From: JAYWAM01 sp043782425
GTDB lineage: Bacteria; Pseudomonadota; Gammaproteobacteria; Burkholderiales; Usitatibacteraceae
Length of the DNA stretch: 13,735 bases
NCBI GenBank assembly: GCA_043782425.1
Contig: JAYWAM010000213.1
Coordinates: 1 to 13,735, forward strand
Direction: 5' to 3'
In this document: in pieces, positions 6,192-13,266 of the stretch
Layout: every line of letters begins with the position of its first letter
Numbering within the stretch: the first letter of the stretch is position 1
Notes under the pieces: generated by a model
Told to the model about the DNA's origin: nothing
Database searches by the model: none
Seen by the model: only the letters and a program-made list of their open reading frames with translations
Position numbers and translations under genes: made by a program

Positions 6192-7472
6192 GTAAGCGCA
6201 CTGAACCCCGGCGTGAAGCGCCGCGAAGTGTTCGCCTGGGCGATGTACGACTTCGCCAATTCGGGCTACACCACCGTGGTGCTCACAGCGGTTTTCAATG
6301 CCTATTTCGTTTCAGTGGTCGCCGCCAATGCCCCGTGGGCGACTTTTGCCTGGACAGCGACGCTCGCCGTGTCGTATGCAATGGTGATGATCGCCGGTCC
6401 GCTCATCGGCGCCTATGCCGATGTGAGCGGAAAAAAGAAACCGCTGCTGTTTATTTTCACCACCGGCTGCATTATTTCCACCACCCTTCTCGCCTACTCC
6501 GGGCCGGGAACATTGCTATGGGCGATGGTCTTTATTGTGATCTCCAATTTCTGTTACGCAATGGGCGAAAACATTACCGCCGCCTTCCTGCCTGAGCTGG
6601 CGCGCCCGGAAGCGCTGGGAAAAGTATCAGGTTGGGGCTGGAGCCTGGGTTATTGCGGCGGATTGGCAGCGCTGGGACTATCGCTTGCGTGGATCATGAG
6701 CGCCGAATCGCGCGGCGTAAAAAGCGCGCAGGCCGTACCCGCTACGCTACTGATTACCGCTGGCGTTTTTGCCATCGCAGCCTCGATCACTTTTATTTTT
6801 CTCAAGGAGCGCACAAAACCTTCCGGCGCAAAACACGGAGCGCATGCAGCCTTTGCGCGCCTGCTGCAAACGGCGCGCGAAGCCGCGCGCTACCGCGATC
6901 TGTTTCTGGTTTTCGCCTGCGGCGCCTGCTATCAGGCAGGAGTCGCCACGGTGATTGTGCTGGCAGCCATCTACGCCGAACAGGTCATGGGATTTACTAC
7001 AACCGACACGCTGATACTGGTGCTGATGATCAACGTCACCGCCGCCATCGGCGCTTTCAGCTTCGGCTATTTGCAAGACCGCGTGGGGAAAGCCCGCGCC
7101 CTGCGCATCACGCTGTTCGGCTGGGTGGCGATGGTGGTCATGGCGTGGTTCGCCACCACGCCGCCGTTGTTCTGGGTGGCGTCTAATGTGGCAGGCCTGT
7201 GCATGGGATCAAGCCAGTCCGCTGGCCGCACCTTGGTCGCATTCTTCGCGCCGCCCGACCGCAGCGCAGAAATGTTCGGATTATTCGGCGTAGCCACGCG
7301 CCTGGCCGCCATACTCGGACCATTGACCTATGGCGTAGTGACGTGGATTTCCAGCGGTAACCACCGCCTTGCGATTCTGCTCACCGGTGTGTTCTTCGTT
7401 GCTGCGTTGGTGATTTTGGCTTATGTGAAGGAGGAGCGTGGTCGCGCGGCGGCGCTTTTGGCCTTGGCTTGA
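6174..7472 (+). CDS. MFS transporter, UMF1-like
   Basis: The protein of up to 432 residues is a polytopic membrane protein of the major facilitator superfamily. The opening motif RREVFAWAMYDFANSGY is typical of the UMF1 (Atg22-like) subfamily, and GAYADVSGKKKPLL resembles the MFS loop 2-3 motif. About twelve hydrophobic segments follow, with a polar central loop after FLKERTKPSGAKHG and a second half that includes FGYLQDRVGKARAL. The substrate is unknown. The start is unresolved: the longest reading begins at GTG 6174 inside REP copy 4, so its first residues (MPPHSK) come from the repeat. GTG at 6213 or 6228 would avoid this; ATG at 6243 would cut the conserved motif. No start has a convincing SD. 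It converges on the toxin gene with 15 bp between. Confidence 0.85.
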   Translation: MPPHSKVSALNPGVKRREVFAWAMYDFANSGYTTVVLTAVFNAYFVSVVAANAPWATFAWTATLAVSYAMVMIAGPLIGAYADVSGKKKPLLFIFTTGCIISTTLLAYSGPGTLLWAMVFIVISNFCYAMGENITAAFLPELARPEALGKVSGWGWSLGYCGGLAALGLSLAWIMSAESRGVKSAQAVPATLLITAGVFAIAASITFIFLKERTKPSGAKHGAHAAFARLLQTAREAARYRDLFLVFACGACYQAGVATVIVLAAIYAEQVMGFTTTDTLILVLMINVTAAIGAFSFGYLQDRVGKARALRITLFGWVAMVVMAWFATTPPLFWVASNVAGLCMGSSQSAGRTLVAFFAPPDRSAEMFGLFGVATRLAAILGPLTYGVVTWISSGNHRLAILLTGVFFVAALVILAYVKEERGRAAALLALA

Positions 7473-7487
7473 TTATCGTGCGAACCG

Positions 7488-7781
7488 CTAACTTAGTTTT
7501 TTCCTGATCCAGGCGGGGTCGCGACGGCAATCGAGGACGGCATAGACAAGCGCGGTCTCATCCTCGACCCGGTAGTAGACCGCGAACGGAAATCGCCTTG
7601 ATAATAGACGGTGATATCTTCCGAAATGCACGGAATGAATACCCGCACTGAGTATCAGAGAATCGATATCCGAGTACAACGAATCAAGAAAATAGGCGCC
7701 GACGCCTTCAGCCTGCATTTCATAGAACCGGTAGCCTTCGATCAAGTCGCGGCTGGCTGCGGCAAGAATTTTGATTTTCAT
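7488..7781 (-). CDS. RelE/ParE-family toxin
   Basis: The 97-residue protein matches the ParE/RelE toxin fold: an N-terminal strand MKIKILAAASRD, two helices carrying YRFYEMQAEG and YFLDSLYSDIDSL, then RRFPFAVYYRVEDETALVYAVLDCRRDP, the typical C-terminal strands of the ParE group. Its ATG overlaps the antitoxin stop as TAATG, a one-base overlap typical of translational coupling. ParE proteins usually poison gyrase and RelE proteins cut mRNA; the sequence resembles ParE more, but the target cannot be decided here. Confidence 0.88.
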   Translation of the reverse strand: MKIKILAAASRDLIEGYRFYEMQAEGVGAYFLDSLYSDIDSLILSAGIHSVHFGRYHRLLSRRFPFAVYYRVEDETALVYAVLDCRRDPAWIRKKLS

Positions 7782-7996
7782 TAAATCTTGCTGAGAATAT
7801 TTTTCTTGGCCGCTTCCCAGTCCTCGAATTTATCGTCCCCGCGTTTTTGCATTGCGTCTCTTTCGGCCAGAACATCTTCATGCCAAGTGGGGGAAGACAC
7901 GATCCCCGCCTTGCTGCACAAATCGTCCCAAAGCAATTCCATTGCCTGAAGCTTTTCTTCTACTGACATTTTTTCCAAAGGAATCGTATTCGCCAT
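7781..7996 (-). CDS. Antitoxin, addiction-module component family
   Basis: The 71-residue acidic protein (IPLEKMSVEEKLQAMELLWDD, then PTWHEDVLAER and DWEAAKKNILSKI) matches the short putative addiction-module antitoxins (TIGR02574/PF09720 type) normally found just upstream of a ParE toxin. It should bind and neutralise the toxin encoded immediately downstream. GGAG lies 5 nt before its ATG, a good RBS, whereas the toxin relies on coupling. Between it and crcB (7997-8107) I see only a weak TTGTCA-like element. Confidence 0.85.
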   Translation of the reverse strand: MANTIPLEKMSVEEKLQAMELLWDDLCSKAGIVSSPTWHEDVLAERDAMQKRGDDKFEDWEAAKKNILSKI

Positions 7997-8107
7997 GATG
8001 TCTCCAGTTTGTGTATCCCTGCTACTTGATTGACAAGATTACTCCGGGCCGAGTCGATCTGTGTGGGTTTTCATATCCAGCCAGCCGAAAACAACGAAGC
8101 TATCGCC

Positions 8108-8494
8108 TCACGCCAGCGCGCGATAAGTGGCAAACCCCAGCACGGTGAGCAAGAGTGATCCCGCCAGATGGGCCAGCGCCAGCGTTGCGCCCCAAGCGAT
8201 TTCGCCTCTTTGTAGCAAATCAATCACCTCGGCCGAAAAGGTGGAAAAGGTGGTGAGACCGCCGAGAAAGCCGGTGATCACAAACAGCCTTACTTGCGGC
8301 GACAAGTCACTGTGCTGGGTGAAATGCGCAAGGGCAAGGCCGATCAGATAGCCGCCAATCATATTGGCTGCAAAGGTGCCAAGTGGAAAATTGACTACGC
8401 GCGTATTCAGCCAGAGCGAAAGCCCCCAGCGCAGCCACGCGCCGATCGCAGCCCCCGCGCCCACGGAGATAAAACTGCCGAGCGTGGCGTTCAT
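8108..8494 (-). CDS. crcB: Fluoride-specific ion channel CrcB/Fluc
   Basis: The 128-residue inner-membrane protein has four hydrophobic segments and the family signatures: GAWLRW (Arg22), GTFAANMIGG (Asn44) and GFLGGLTTFSTFS (residues 75-87, with Phe83 and Phe86 in the fluoride-coordinating position). Such proteins act as dual-topology dimers that let fluoride leave the cell. The start codon overlaps the stop of a 24-codon upstream ORF as ATGA, and it has no SD of its own; a small hairpin occupies that place. No fluoride riboswitch sequence is recognisable upstream. Length is normal for the family. Confidence 0.95.
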   Translation of the reverse strand: MNATLGSFISVGAGAAIGAWLRWGLSLWLNTRVVNFPLGTFAANMIGGYLIGLALAHFTQHSDLSPQVRLFVITGFLGGLTTFSTFSAEVIDLLQRGEIAWGATLALAHLAGSLLLTVLGFATYRALA

Positions 8495-8565
8495 CGGTCG
8501 CAGCCCGCTGCGGAGTGATATGGAACATAGGGAACGGCAGTGCGCAGCAAGTTACAGAACCACAT
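8491..8565 (-). CDS. Candidate 24-residue leader peptide upstream of crcB
   Basis: On the minus strand AAAGGAG (GGAG at 8571-8574) lies 5 nt before ATG 8563-8565. The frame encodes MWFCNLLRTAVPYVPY plus eight more residues and stops with TGA at 8491-8493, inside the ATGA overlap with crcB. The strong RBS here, the absence of one at crcB and the exact stop-start overlap suggest that crcB is translated by coupling to this ORF. The peptide shows no similarity I recognise. The annotation is inferred from layout only. Confidence 0.45.
   Translation of the reverse strand: MWFCNLLRTAVPYVPYHSAAGCDR
8499..8512 (-). promoter_or_regulatory. Small hairpin covering the expected RBS position of crcB
   Basis: CGCAG and CTGCG form a 5-bp stem around a 4-nt CGGG loop on the minus strand, 4 nt before the crcB ATG and within the leader ORF. 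Ribosomes finishing the leader would open it, which fits a coupling mechanism. The stem is short, so its importance is uncertain. Confidence 0.35.
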
Positions 8566-8608
8566 GAATGCTCCTTTTTTAGCGGCGAAGGAATACTTCT
8601 GTGTGGCG

Positions 8609-8616
8609 ATTATAAT
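8609..8616. promoter_or_regulatory. Palindromic ATTATAAT giving overlapping divergent -10 boxes
   Basis: TATAAT reads on the plus strand at 8611-8616 and on the minus strand at 8609-8614, sharing four bases. The plus box is 31 bp before the ETF-QO start; the minus box is about 43 bp before the crcB leader start. Neither has a good -35 (the minus side has TTTATG at 17-bp spacing). Placement between two divergent genes makes it credible as a shared, mutually exclusive promoter. Confidence 0.4.
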
Positions 8617-8646
8617 GCTAGTCCCTCCCCTCATAAATGCTCCCCC

Positions 8647-10302
8647 ATGTCCGAACGTGAATTCATGGAGTATGACGTGGTTATCGTGGGCGCCGGTCCG
8701 GCCGGTCTTGCCGCAGCGATACGCCTCAAGCAACTGTGCAGTGAAAACAGCAAGGACTTCAGCGTCTGCGTGGTGGAAAAAGGCTCCGAGGTCGGCGCGC
8801 ATATTCTTTCCGGCGCGGTCATGGATGCGCGCGCCATCAACGAACTCTTTCCCGACTGGAAAGCGCTAGGCGCGCCGCTGAATCAAGCGGTGACTGAGGA
8901 TCGCTTCTTGTTCCTCTCCGAAGCGTCGTCGCTGCGCGTTCCCCAATGGATGCTCCCCACCTGCTTTAAAAACCACGGCAACTATGTCATCAGCCTGGCC
9001 AATCTGTGCCGCTGGCTGGGACAACAAGCCGAAGCAGTTGGTGTCGAAATTTACCCCGGTTTTGCGGCGACCGAAGTGCTGTTCAATGACGACGGCAGCG
9101 CAAAGGGCAGCGTCAAGGGCATCGCCACCGGCGCCATGGGTATCGGCAAAGCCGGGGAGCACACGGCACGCTACGCGCAGGGGATGGAGTTGCGCGCCAA
9201 GTACACCCTGTTCGCCGAAGGCTGTCGCGGCCAGTTGGGCAAAGGCTTGCAGCAGCGCTTCAAGCTTAACGAGGGACGTGATGCGCAAATTTATGGCATC
9301 GGCCTCAAGGAGCTGTGGGAAGTCAAACCCGATAAGCACCAGCCCGGCCTGGTGGTGCACAGCGCCGGATGGCCGCTGGCGCGCGATACCTACGGCGGCT
9401 CGTTTCTGTATCACATGGAAAATAATCTGGTCGCAGTGGGCTTTGTGGTGGGGCTGGCGTATAGCAACCCCTACCTGAGTCCTTTCGAGGAATTTCAGCG
9501 CTACAAAACCCACCCCGCCATACGCGGCTATTTTGCTGGCGGCAAGCGCATCGCTTATGGTGCGCGCGCCTTGACTGTCGGCGGGCTACAGTCGCTACCC
9601 AAGCTCACTTTTCCCGGCGGCGCGTTGATCGGCGACGATGCCGGCTTTCTCAATGCCGCGCGCATCAAGGGCAGTCACGCCGCCATCAAAAGCGGCATGC
9701 TGGCGGCGCAATCAGCTTTCGACGCACTGGCCGCGGGCCGAACCGGCGACGAGTTAACATCTTACCCGCAGGCGTTTGAAAAGAGCTGGTTGTTCGACGA
9801 ACTATACAAGGCGCGCAACTTCAAGCCGTGGATGGCGAAAGGGCTTTACAGCGGCACACTCATGGTCGGCATCGATCAGGTGGTATTCGGCGGCAAAGCG
9901 CCGTGGACGCTGCATCATCAACACGCCGATCACGAAACGCTGAAACAAAAGACCGCCGTCGCGCCGATTGACTATCCCAAGCCCGATGGCGTACTCACTT
10001 TTGATCGCCTGTCGTCGGTGTTCGTCTCCAACACCAATCACGAAGAAGACCAACCTGCGCATTTGACGTTGAAGAATAGCCAGGTACCCATCACCATCAA
10101 CTTAGCGCTTTACGATGCGCCGGAACAACGTTATTGCCCGGCAGGGGTGTACGAAATTGTCCAGGAAGTATCCGGCCCGCGCCTGCAAATCAACGCGCAA
10201 AATTGCGTGCATTGCAAGACTTGCGACATCAAAGATCCCACACAGAACATTGAATGGGTTGCGCCCGAGGGGGGTGGTGGTCCAAACTACTCAAACATGT
10301 GA
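8647..10302 (+). CDS. Electron transfer flavoprotein-ubiquinone oxidoreductase
   Basis: The 551-residue enzyme takes electrons from reduced ETF (from acyl-CoA and related dehydrogenases) to the membrane quinone pool. The N-terminus YDVVIVGAGPAG holds the FAD-binding glycines (residues 15-20). Four cysteines at the C-terminus, CPAGVYE (497) and CVHCKTC (520, 523, 526), bind the single 4Fe-4S cluster. The quinone-binding and membrane-associating region is central. Length is that of the complete family member. ATG 8647 was chosen because it puts the Rossmann strand in its normal place; the upstream ATG at 8515 would add 44 residues without homology and cross the promoter region. A TATAAT box lies 31 bp upstream, but no clear SD. 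A CBS protein follows after 22 nt. Confidence 0.95.
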   Translation: MSEREFMEYDVVIVGAGPAGLAAAIRLKQLCSENSKDFSVCVVEKGSEVGAHILSGAVMDARAINELFPDWKALGAPLNQAVTEDRFLFLSEASSLRVPQWMLPTCFKNHGNYVISLANLCRWLGQQAEAVGVEIYPGFAATEVLFNDDGSAKGSVKGIATGAMGIGKAGEHTARYAQGMELRAKYTLFAEGCRGQLGKGLQQRFKLNEGRDAQIYGIGLKELWEVKPDKHQPGLVVHSAGWPLARDTYGGSFLYHMENNLVAVGFVVGLAYSNPYLSPFEEFQRYKTHPAIRGYFAGGKRIAYGARALTVGGLQSLPKLTFPGGALIGDDAGFLNAARIKGSHAAIKSGMLAAQSAFDALAAGRTGDELTSYPQAFEKSWLFDELYKARNFKPWMAKGLYSGTLMVGIDQVVFGGKAPWTLHHQHADHETLKQKTAVAPIDYPKPDGVLTFDRLSSVFVSNTNHEEDQPAHLTLKNSQVPITINLALYDAPEQRYCPAGVYEIVQEVSGPRLQINAQNCVHCKTCDIKDPTQNIEWVAPEGGGGPNYSNM

Positions 10303-10324
10303 CACCGTCACAAAGGAGGAAGCC

Positions 10325-10753
10325 ATGAAAACCGTACAACAGCTTCTGATGGAACAACCGCTGGCCCTGTGGACTATTGCTCCCGATGCCACCGTGTTTG
10401 ATGCGCTAAAGTTGCTTGCCGAAGCAAAAATCGGCGCGCTGATCGTAATGGAAAAGGGCAAACTGGTCGGCATAGTTGGAGAGCGCGATTACGCGCGCAA
10501 AGTGGCGCTCGAAGGTAAGTCGTCAAAAGGCACCAAAGTCAGAGAAATCATGAGCTCCAACGTGCTCTGTGTGCGCCCCGAATCGACCAACGAGGAATGC
10601 CTGGTGCTGATGTCATCAAGAAACATCCGCCATCTCCCCGTGGTGAACGGCAGCGAAGTCATCGGCATGCTGTCAATGCGCGACCTCGTCAACGACATCA
10701 TTTCCGAGCGCGAATACACCATCAAGCAGCTTGAGAGTTATATTTATAGTTAG
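10325..10753 (+). CDS. Tandem CBS-domain protein
   Basis: The 142-residue cytoplasmic protein consists of two CBS domains (about residues 8-60 and 73-130) with the usual cores IGALIVMEKGKLVGIVGERDY and RHLPVVNGSEVIGMLSMRDLV. CBS pairs bind adenine nucleotides and act as energy or redox sensors, but no partner can be named here. ATG 10325 is favoured by a strong AAAGGAGG SD 6 nt upstream; a longer frame reaching back into ETF-QO is a shadow. The short gap to ETF-QO and the absence of a terminator suggest co-transcription, which would link it to electron-transfer metabolism. Confidence 0.92.
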   Translation: MKTVQQLLMEQPLALWTIAPDATVFDALKLLAEAKIGALIVMEKGKLVGIVGERDYARKVALEGKSSKGTKVREIMSSNVLCVRPESTNEECLVLMSSRNIRHLPVVNGSEVIGMLSMRDLVNDIISEREYTIKQLESYIYS

Positions 10754-10770
10754 GGAGTATTCTTCTCACC

Positions 10771-10995
10771 ATGAAAATAGCTACTGGAAGAGTTGTCGGC
10801 GGTAAGGTCGTAGTCGAGGGCGTGGCTCTGGAAGAGGGCGCAGCGGTAACTGTGCTGACCAGAGATGAGGAGGGCGGCTTTACCCTTACGCCAGAAGAGG
10901 AAGCAGAACTGCTTCTCTCTATCGCCGAGGCTGATCGTGGGGAGATGATTTCTGCCGAAGAGGTGCTTGCGAAACTCGCCCGTCGTCACGGCTAA
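10771..10995 (+). CDS. Probable antitoxin of a type II TA module
   Basis: The 74-residue protein has an N-terminal strand-rich segment (ATGRVVGGKVVVEGVALEEGAAVTVL) and an acidic helical C-terminus (EEEAELLLSIAEADRGE). Proteins of this pattern are commonly found just before RelE/ParE toxins, though they are often annotated as hypothetical. It begins 17 nt after the CBS stop with only a poorly spaced GGGAG upstream, so it may be read through from the CBS gene. The toxin follows six bases after its stop. The antitoxin role is inferred from position and composition. Confidence 0.75.
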   Translation: MKIATGRVVGGKVVVEGVALEEGAAVTVLTRDEEGGFTLTPEEEAELLLSIAEADRGEMISAEEVLAKLARRHG

Positions 10996-11001
10996 GTTGT
11001 C

Positions 11002-11295
11002 GTGAAGGTTCTGGTTACAAAGCGAGCGCAGGCACATATTGACCTGGCTGCTCAATGGTGGGACCAGAACCGCCCCCTTGCTCCGGGCGCGTTAGATGAA
11101 GAAATTGCCGAGGCGTTTTCGCTTTTGAGCGTTGAACCTGGTATTGGCGCACCCGCCTTAAACCTTTTGACTGAAGGAATAAAACGAGTGCATCTCGCGC
11201 GCGTTCGCTATTACCTCTACTATCGTGTCCGTCGTGGGCAAGTTGAAGTGTTAGCACTTTGGCACACGAGTCGTGGCTCCGGGCCCTTCATCTAG
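11002..11295 (+). CDS. RelE/ParE-family toxin (second module)
   Basis: The 97-residue protein starts with GTG and reads MKVLVTKRAQAHIDLAAQWWDQNRP, then LARVRYYLYYRVRRGQVEVLALWHTSRG. This is the ParE/RelE layout: N-terminal strand, helix pair, and the paired strands RYYLYYRV and VEVLALWH. It is only distantly similar to the toxin at 7488-7781, and its antitoxin is from a different family, so the two modules are probably independent acquisitions. No SD precedes the GTG, so translation is likely coupled to the antitoxin gene six bases upstream. Confidence 0.87.
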   Translation: MKVLVTKRAQAHIDLAAQWWDQNRPLAPGALDEEIAEAFSLLSVEPGIGAPALNLLTEGIKRVHLARVRYYLYYRVRRGQVEVLALWHTSRGSGPFI

Positions 11296-11334
11296 TCGTT
11301 CCAAAATTAAGAATCGTATTTCCCTGCAAGCGCC

Positions 11335-12894
11335 TTACAACCGCGATTCCTGGTAATCCAGTTCCTCTTCCAGGTGATGCATCACGTCGTCGCTGATCTG
11401 GTTTTCACGCCACACTTTGATCAGCTCGTTGCGCTGCGCTTTGATGGCGGCGAATCTCAGGCGCTGGTTGCTGGCTGCTGCGTAGGGCAGCACCAGGCCG
11501 CGTCCTATCTCAAGCGAAATTCTTTCCGCAAATTCTGCGCGTATGCGCTCGGCCACTTCGTGCGGTGCGCCCTCCTCTGCGGCCAGCTTGTCGATAGCCG
11601 CCAGCGCGGCCTTGCCCATGGCGCGACGTGCGCACTGCTGCTCCTCGTGCGCGCTCCAGTCCGACCCGACTTTCAAACGGCGTATCAAAGGCGCCAGCGT
11701 AAGCCCCTGCAACACCAGGGTGACGAATATGATTACGAAGGTGAGAAAAATTATCAGGTCGCGATAGGGAAACGCGCTGCCATCGTTAATCTGCACCGGC
11801 AGCGCCAGCGCCGCTGCGAGCGAAACGATGCCGCGCATGCCGCACCAGCTTACGATGAAAATATGACTCTGCTGCGGCAACGGATCGTTGCGCCGCAGCC
11901 TGGCGCTGAGCCAGCGCGGAATATAGATGGCGGGATAAACCCACAAAAAGCGCACCACGATGGCGACCAGACTGACGACAAACCCGTATAGGAACAGCTC
12001 GCCGACGCTAAATCCCTTGAGCCTGCCTATGATGTTCGACAACTGCATGCCGATGAGCATGAAAATCAGACTGTTGAGCAGGAACACAAAAATATTCCAC
12101 ACCGAGCGCGCCAGGATACGCATTTCCGCCGATACGATTTCGGGTGCATAGCGGCCACGCACCAGGCCAGCAGCGACCACCGCCAGCACCCCCGAGACAT
12201 GCAGCGATTCAGCCAGGATGTAGGCGACATAAGGCGCCGCGAGCGAGAGCAACACCTCGGTAACCGCATCGCCCAGATGACGGTGAATGGCGATGAACAC
12301 CCAACCCATCAGCACCCCTACGGCAACCCCGCCGAGCGACACTGCGGCGAACTGCACACCGGCATCGAGCAGCGAAAATGCGCCGGTCAGCACGGCGGCG
12401 ACAGCGAATTTGTAAAGCACCAGCCCCGAAGCATCGTTGACCAGGCTTTCGCCTTCCAATATCGTCACCACGCGTCGCGGTATGGTCAATTTTGACAAGA
12501 TGGTGGTGGCGGCCACTGCGTCGGGCGGCGAGACGATGGCGCCAAGCACGAACGCAGCCGCCCAGGGAATATCGGGGATCAGAAGCTTCAACGCCACGCC
12601 AATGGCAAGCGTGGTGACAATCACCAGGCCAATGGCCAGCAGGCCGATGGGGCGCAGGTTGGCCTTGAAATCGCGCCACGATGTCAGCAGCGCCGCCTGA
12701 TAAAGAATCGGCGGCAGCACCAGCACCAGCAGAAATTGCGGGTCGAAAGCCAGTTGCGGCAACTCCGGCACAAAGCCCAGCGCCGCGCCGCCGATCACCA
12801 GCGCAATCGGATAAGGAAGACCGGCACGGCGTGCGATCCAGCCGAGCGCGACCGAGCATAACAACAGGAAAATAACGACTTGCAGAAGAGCCAT
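11335..12894 (-). CDS. CPA1-family Na+/H+ antiporter
   Basis: The 519-residue protein is predicted to exchange cytoplasmic Na+ (or K+) for protons across the inner membrane. It has about twelve hydrophobic segments. Signatures seen are LPPILYQAALL near residue 60, SPPDAVAAT with the conserved Asp125, EGESLVNDASGL with the essential Asn153-Asp154 pair, and WCGMRGIVSLAAALALP near residue 360. The last 100 residues or so are a soluble tail rich in charged helices, a common regulatory addition in the YjcE/NHE-like group. I chose ATG 12894, whose hydrophobic first segment follows at once; a TTG at 12924 would add ten residues. No good SD is visible. It converges with the toxin gene with 39 bp between. 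Confidence 0.93.
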   Translation of the reverse strand: MALLQVVIFLLLCSVALGWIARRAGLPYPIALVIGGAALGFVPELPQLAFDPQFLLVLVLPPILYQAALLTSWRDFKANLRPIGLLAIGLVIVTTLAIGVALKLLIPDIPWAAAFVLGAIVSPPDAVAATTILSKLTIPRRVVTILEGESLVNDASGLVLYKFAVAAVLTGAFSLLDAGVQFAAVSLGGVAVGVLMGWVFIAIHRHLGDAVTEVLLSLAAPYVAYILAESLHVSGVLAVVAAGLVRGRYAPEIVSAEMRILARSVWNIFVFLLNSLIFMLIGMQLSNIIGRLKGFSVGELFLYGFVVSLVAIVVRFLWVYPAIYIPRWLSARLRRNDPLPQQSHIFIVSWCGMRGIVSLAAALALPVQINDGSAFPYRDLIIFLTFVIIFVTLVLQGLTLAPLIRRLKVGSDWSAHEEQQCARRAMGKAALAAIDKLAAEEGAPHEVAERIRAEFAERISLEIGRGLVLPYAAASNQRLRFAAIKAQRNELIKVWRENQISDDVMHHLEEELDYQESRL

Positions 12895-13045
12895 CGTGCT
12901 TTGCCACACTAACGAAAGGCGCAATTAAAGCATGATGGCAGGGCAATAGCTACGTGCACATATCGCCACTACTGGCAGCGCTCTCCTCTGCTATGCAGTG
13001 GTGCGCGAAGTACGCGCCTTACTTCTTTTCTAAATCGCAGGACAT

Positions 13046-13210
13046 TTACTCCCTCTCCCCGAAAAACGAGGAGAGGAGATACGTTTTTATAACAGTGCCC
13101 GGTTCAATATTCCAAGGCTCTGCTGGAATGCCTCTATGACTTCGATGATAAGCAGCAACTCGAACCAATGCCAGCGCCTGTGTCGCTTCCGCAATAGCGC
13201 GTTTTTTGGT
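13046..13210 (-). pseudogene. Possible remnant coding frame in the 12.9-13.2 kb gap
   Basis: The minus strand is open for 54 codons between two stops and reads like protein: AIAEATQALALVRVAAYH, then GIPAEPWNIEPGTVIK and LLSSFFGERE before a TAA. It has no ATG and no RBS; a TTG inside it is the only plausible start. I do not recognise a family. It could be the end of a decayed gene, or a chance frame. Apart from this frame and a hairpin I see nothing in 12895-13210. Confidence 0.2.
13052..13076. repeat. GC-rich hairpin with AAAAA loop
   Basis: CCTCTCCCCG (13052-13061) pairs with CGAGGAGAGG (13067-13076) with one mismatch around a five-A loop. Five T follow at 13084-13088, but seven bases after the stem, so it is a poor terminator. 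No plus-strand gene ends just upstream. It may be a dispersed palindromic repeat. Confidence 0.45.
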
Positions 13211-13216
13211 TTATGA

Positions 13217-13243
13217 TATGTACATACACTGTCCATGTACATA
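13217..13243. promoter_or_regulatory. Tandem TGTACA palindromes, candidate operator
   Basis: TATGTACATA (13217-13226) is a perfect palindrome, and ATGTACAT is repeated at 13235-13242, with centres 17 bp apart. Because each half is palindromic, the pair is both a direct and an inverted repeat. It lies 24-50 bp before the start of a ribbon-helix-helix-like gene, and a TATGAT box at 13212-13217 immediately precedes it. Autoregulation by that protein is a natural inference. No good -35 is visible. Confidence 0.5.
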
Positions 13244-13266
13244 GGTTTTTTGACTTGGAGAAAATT

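Noticed and set aside
8495..8640. Fluoride riboswitch upstream of crcB
   Set aside because: Checked by eye on the minus strand; I could not find the conserved GGNGAUGG start or the CUGAUG-like 3' element. A covariance search would be decisive.
8515..8646. A 44-residue N-terminal extension of ETF-QO from ATG 8515
   Set aside because: The extension shows no family similarity, crosses the TATAAT box and the crcB leader region, and would displace the Rossmann strand from its usual position.
8491..8802. A 103-codon minus-strand frame over the crcB upstream region
   Set aside because: Most of it is antisense to the start of ETF-QO. Only the last 24 codons, from ATG 8565 with a strong SD, are supported by the layout.
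10115..10324. N-terminal extension of the CBS protein into the ETF-QO gene
   Set aside because: It would overlap ETF-QO by nearly 190 bp, and a strong SD marks the internal ATG 10325.
12209..12946. A 245-codon minus-strand frame within the antiporter gene
   Set aside because: Same-strand, out-of-frame shadow of the antiporter; Arg/Gly-rich with no motif.
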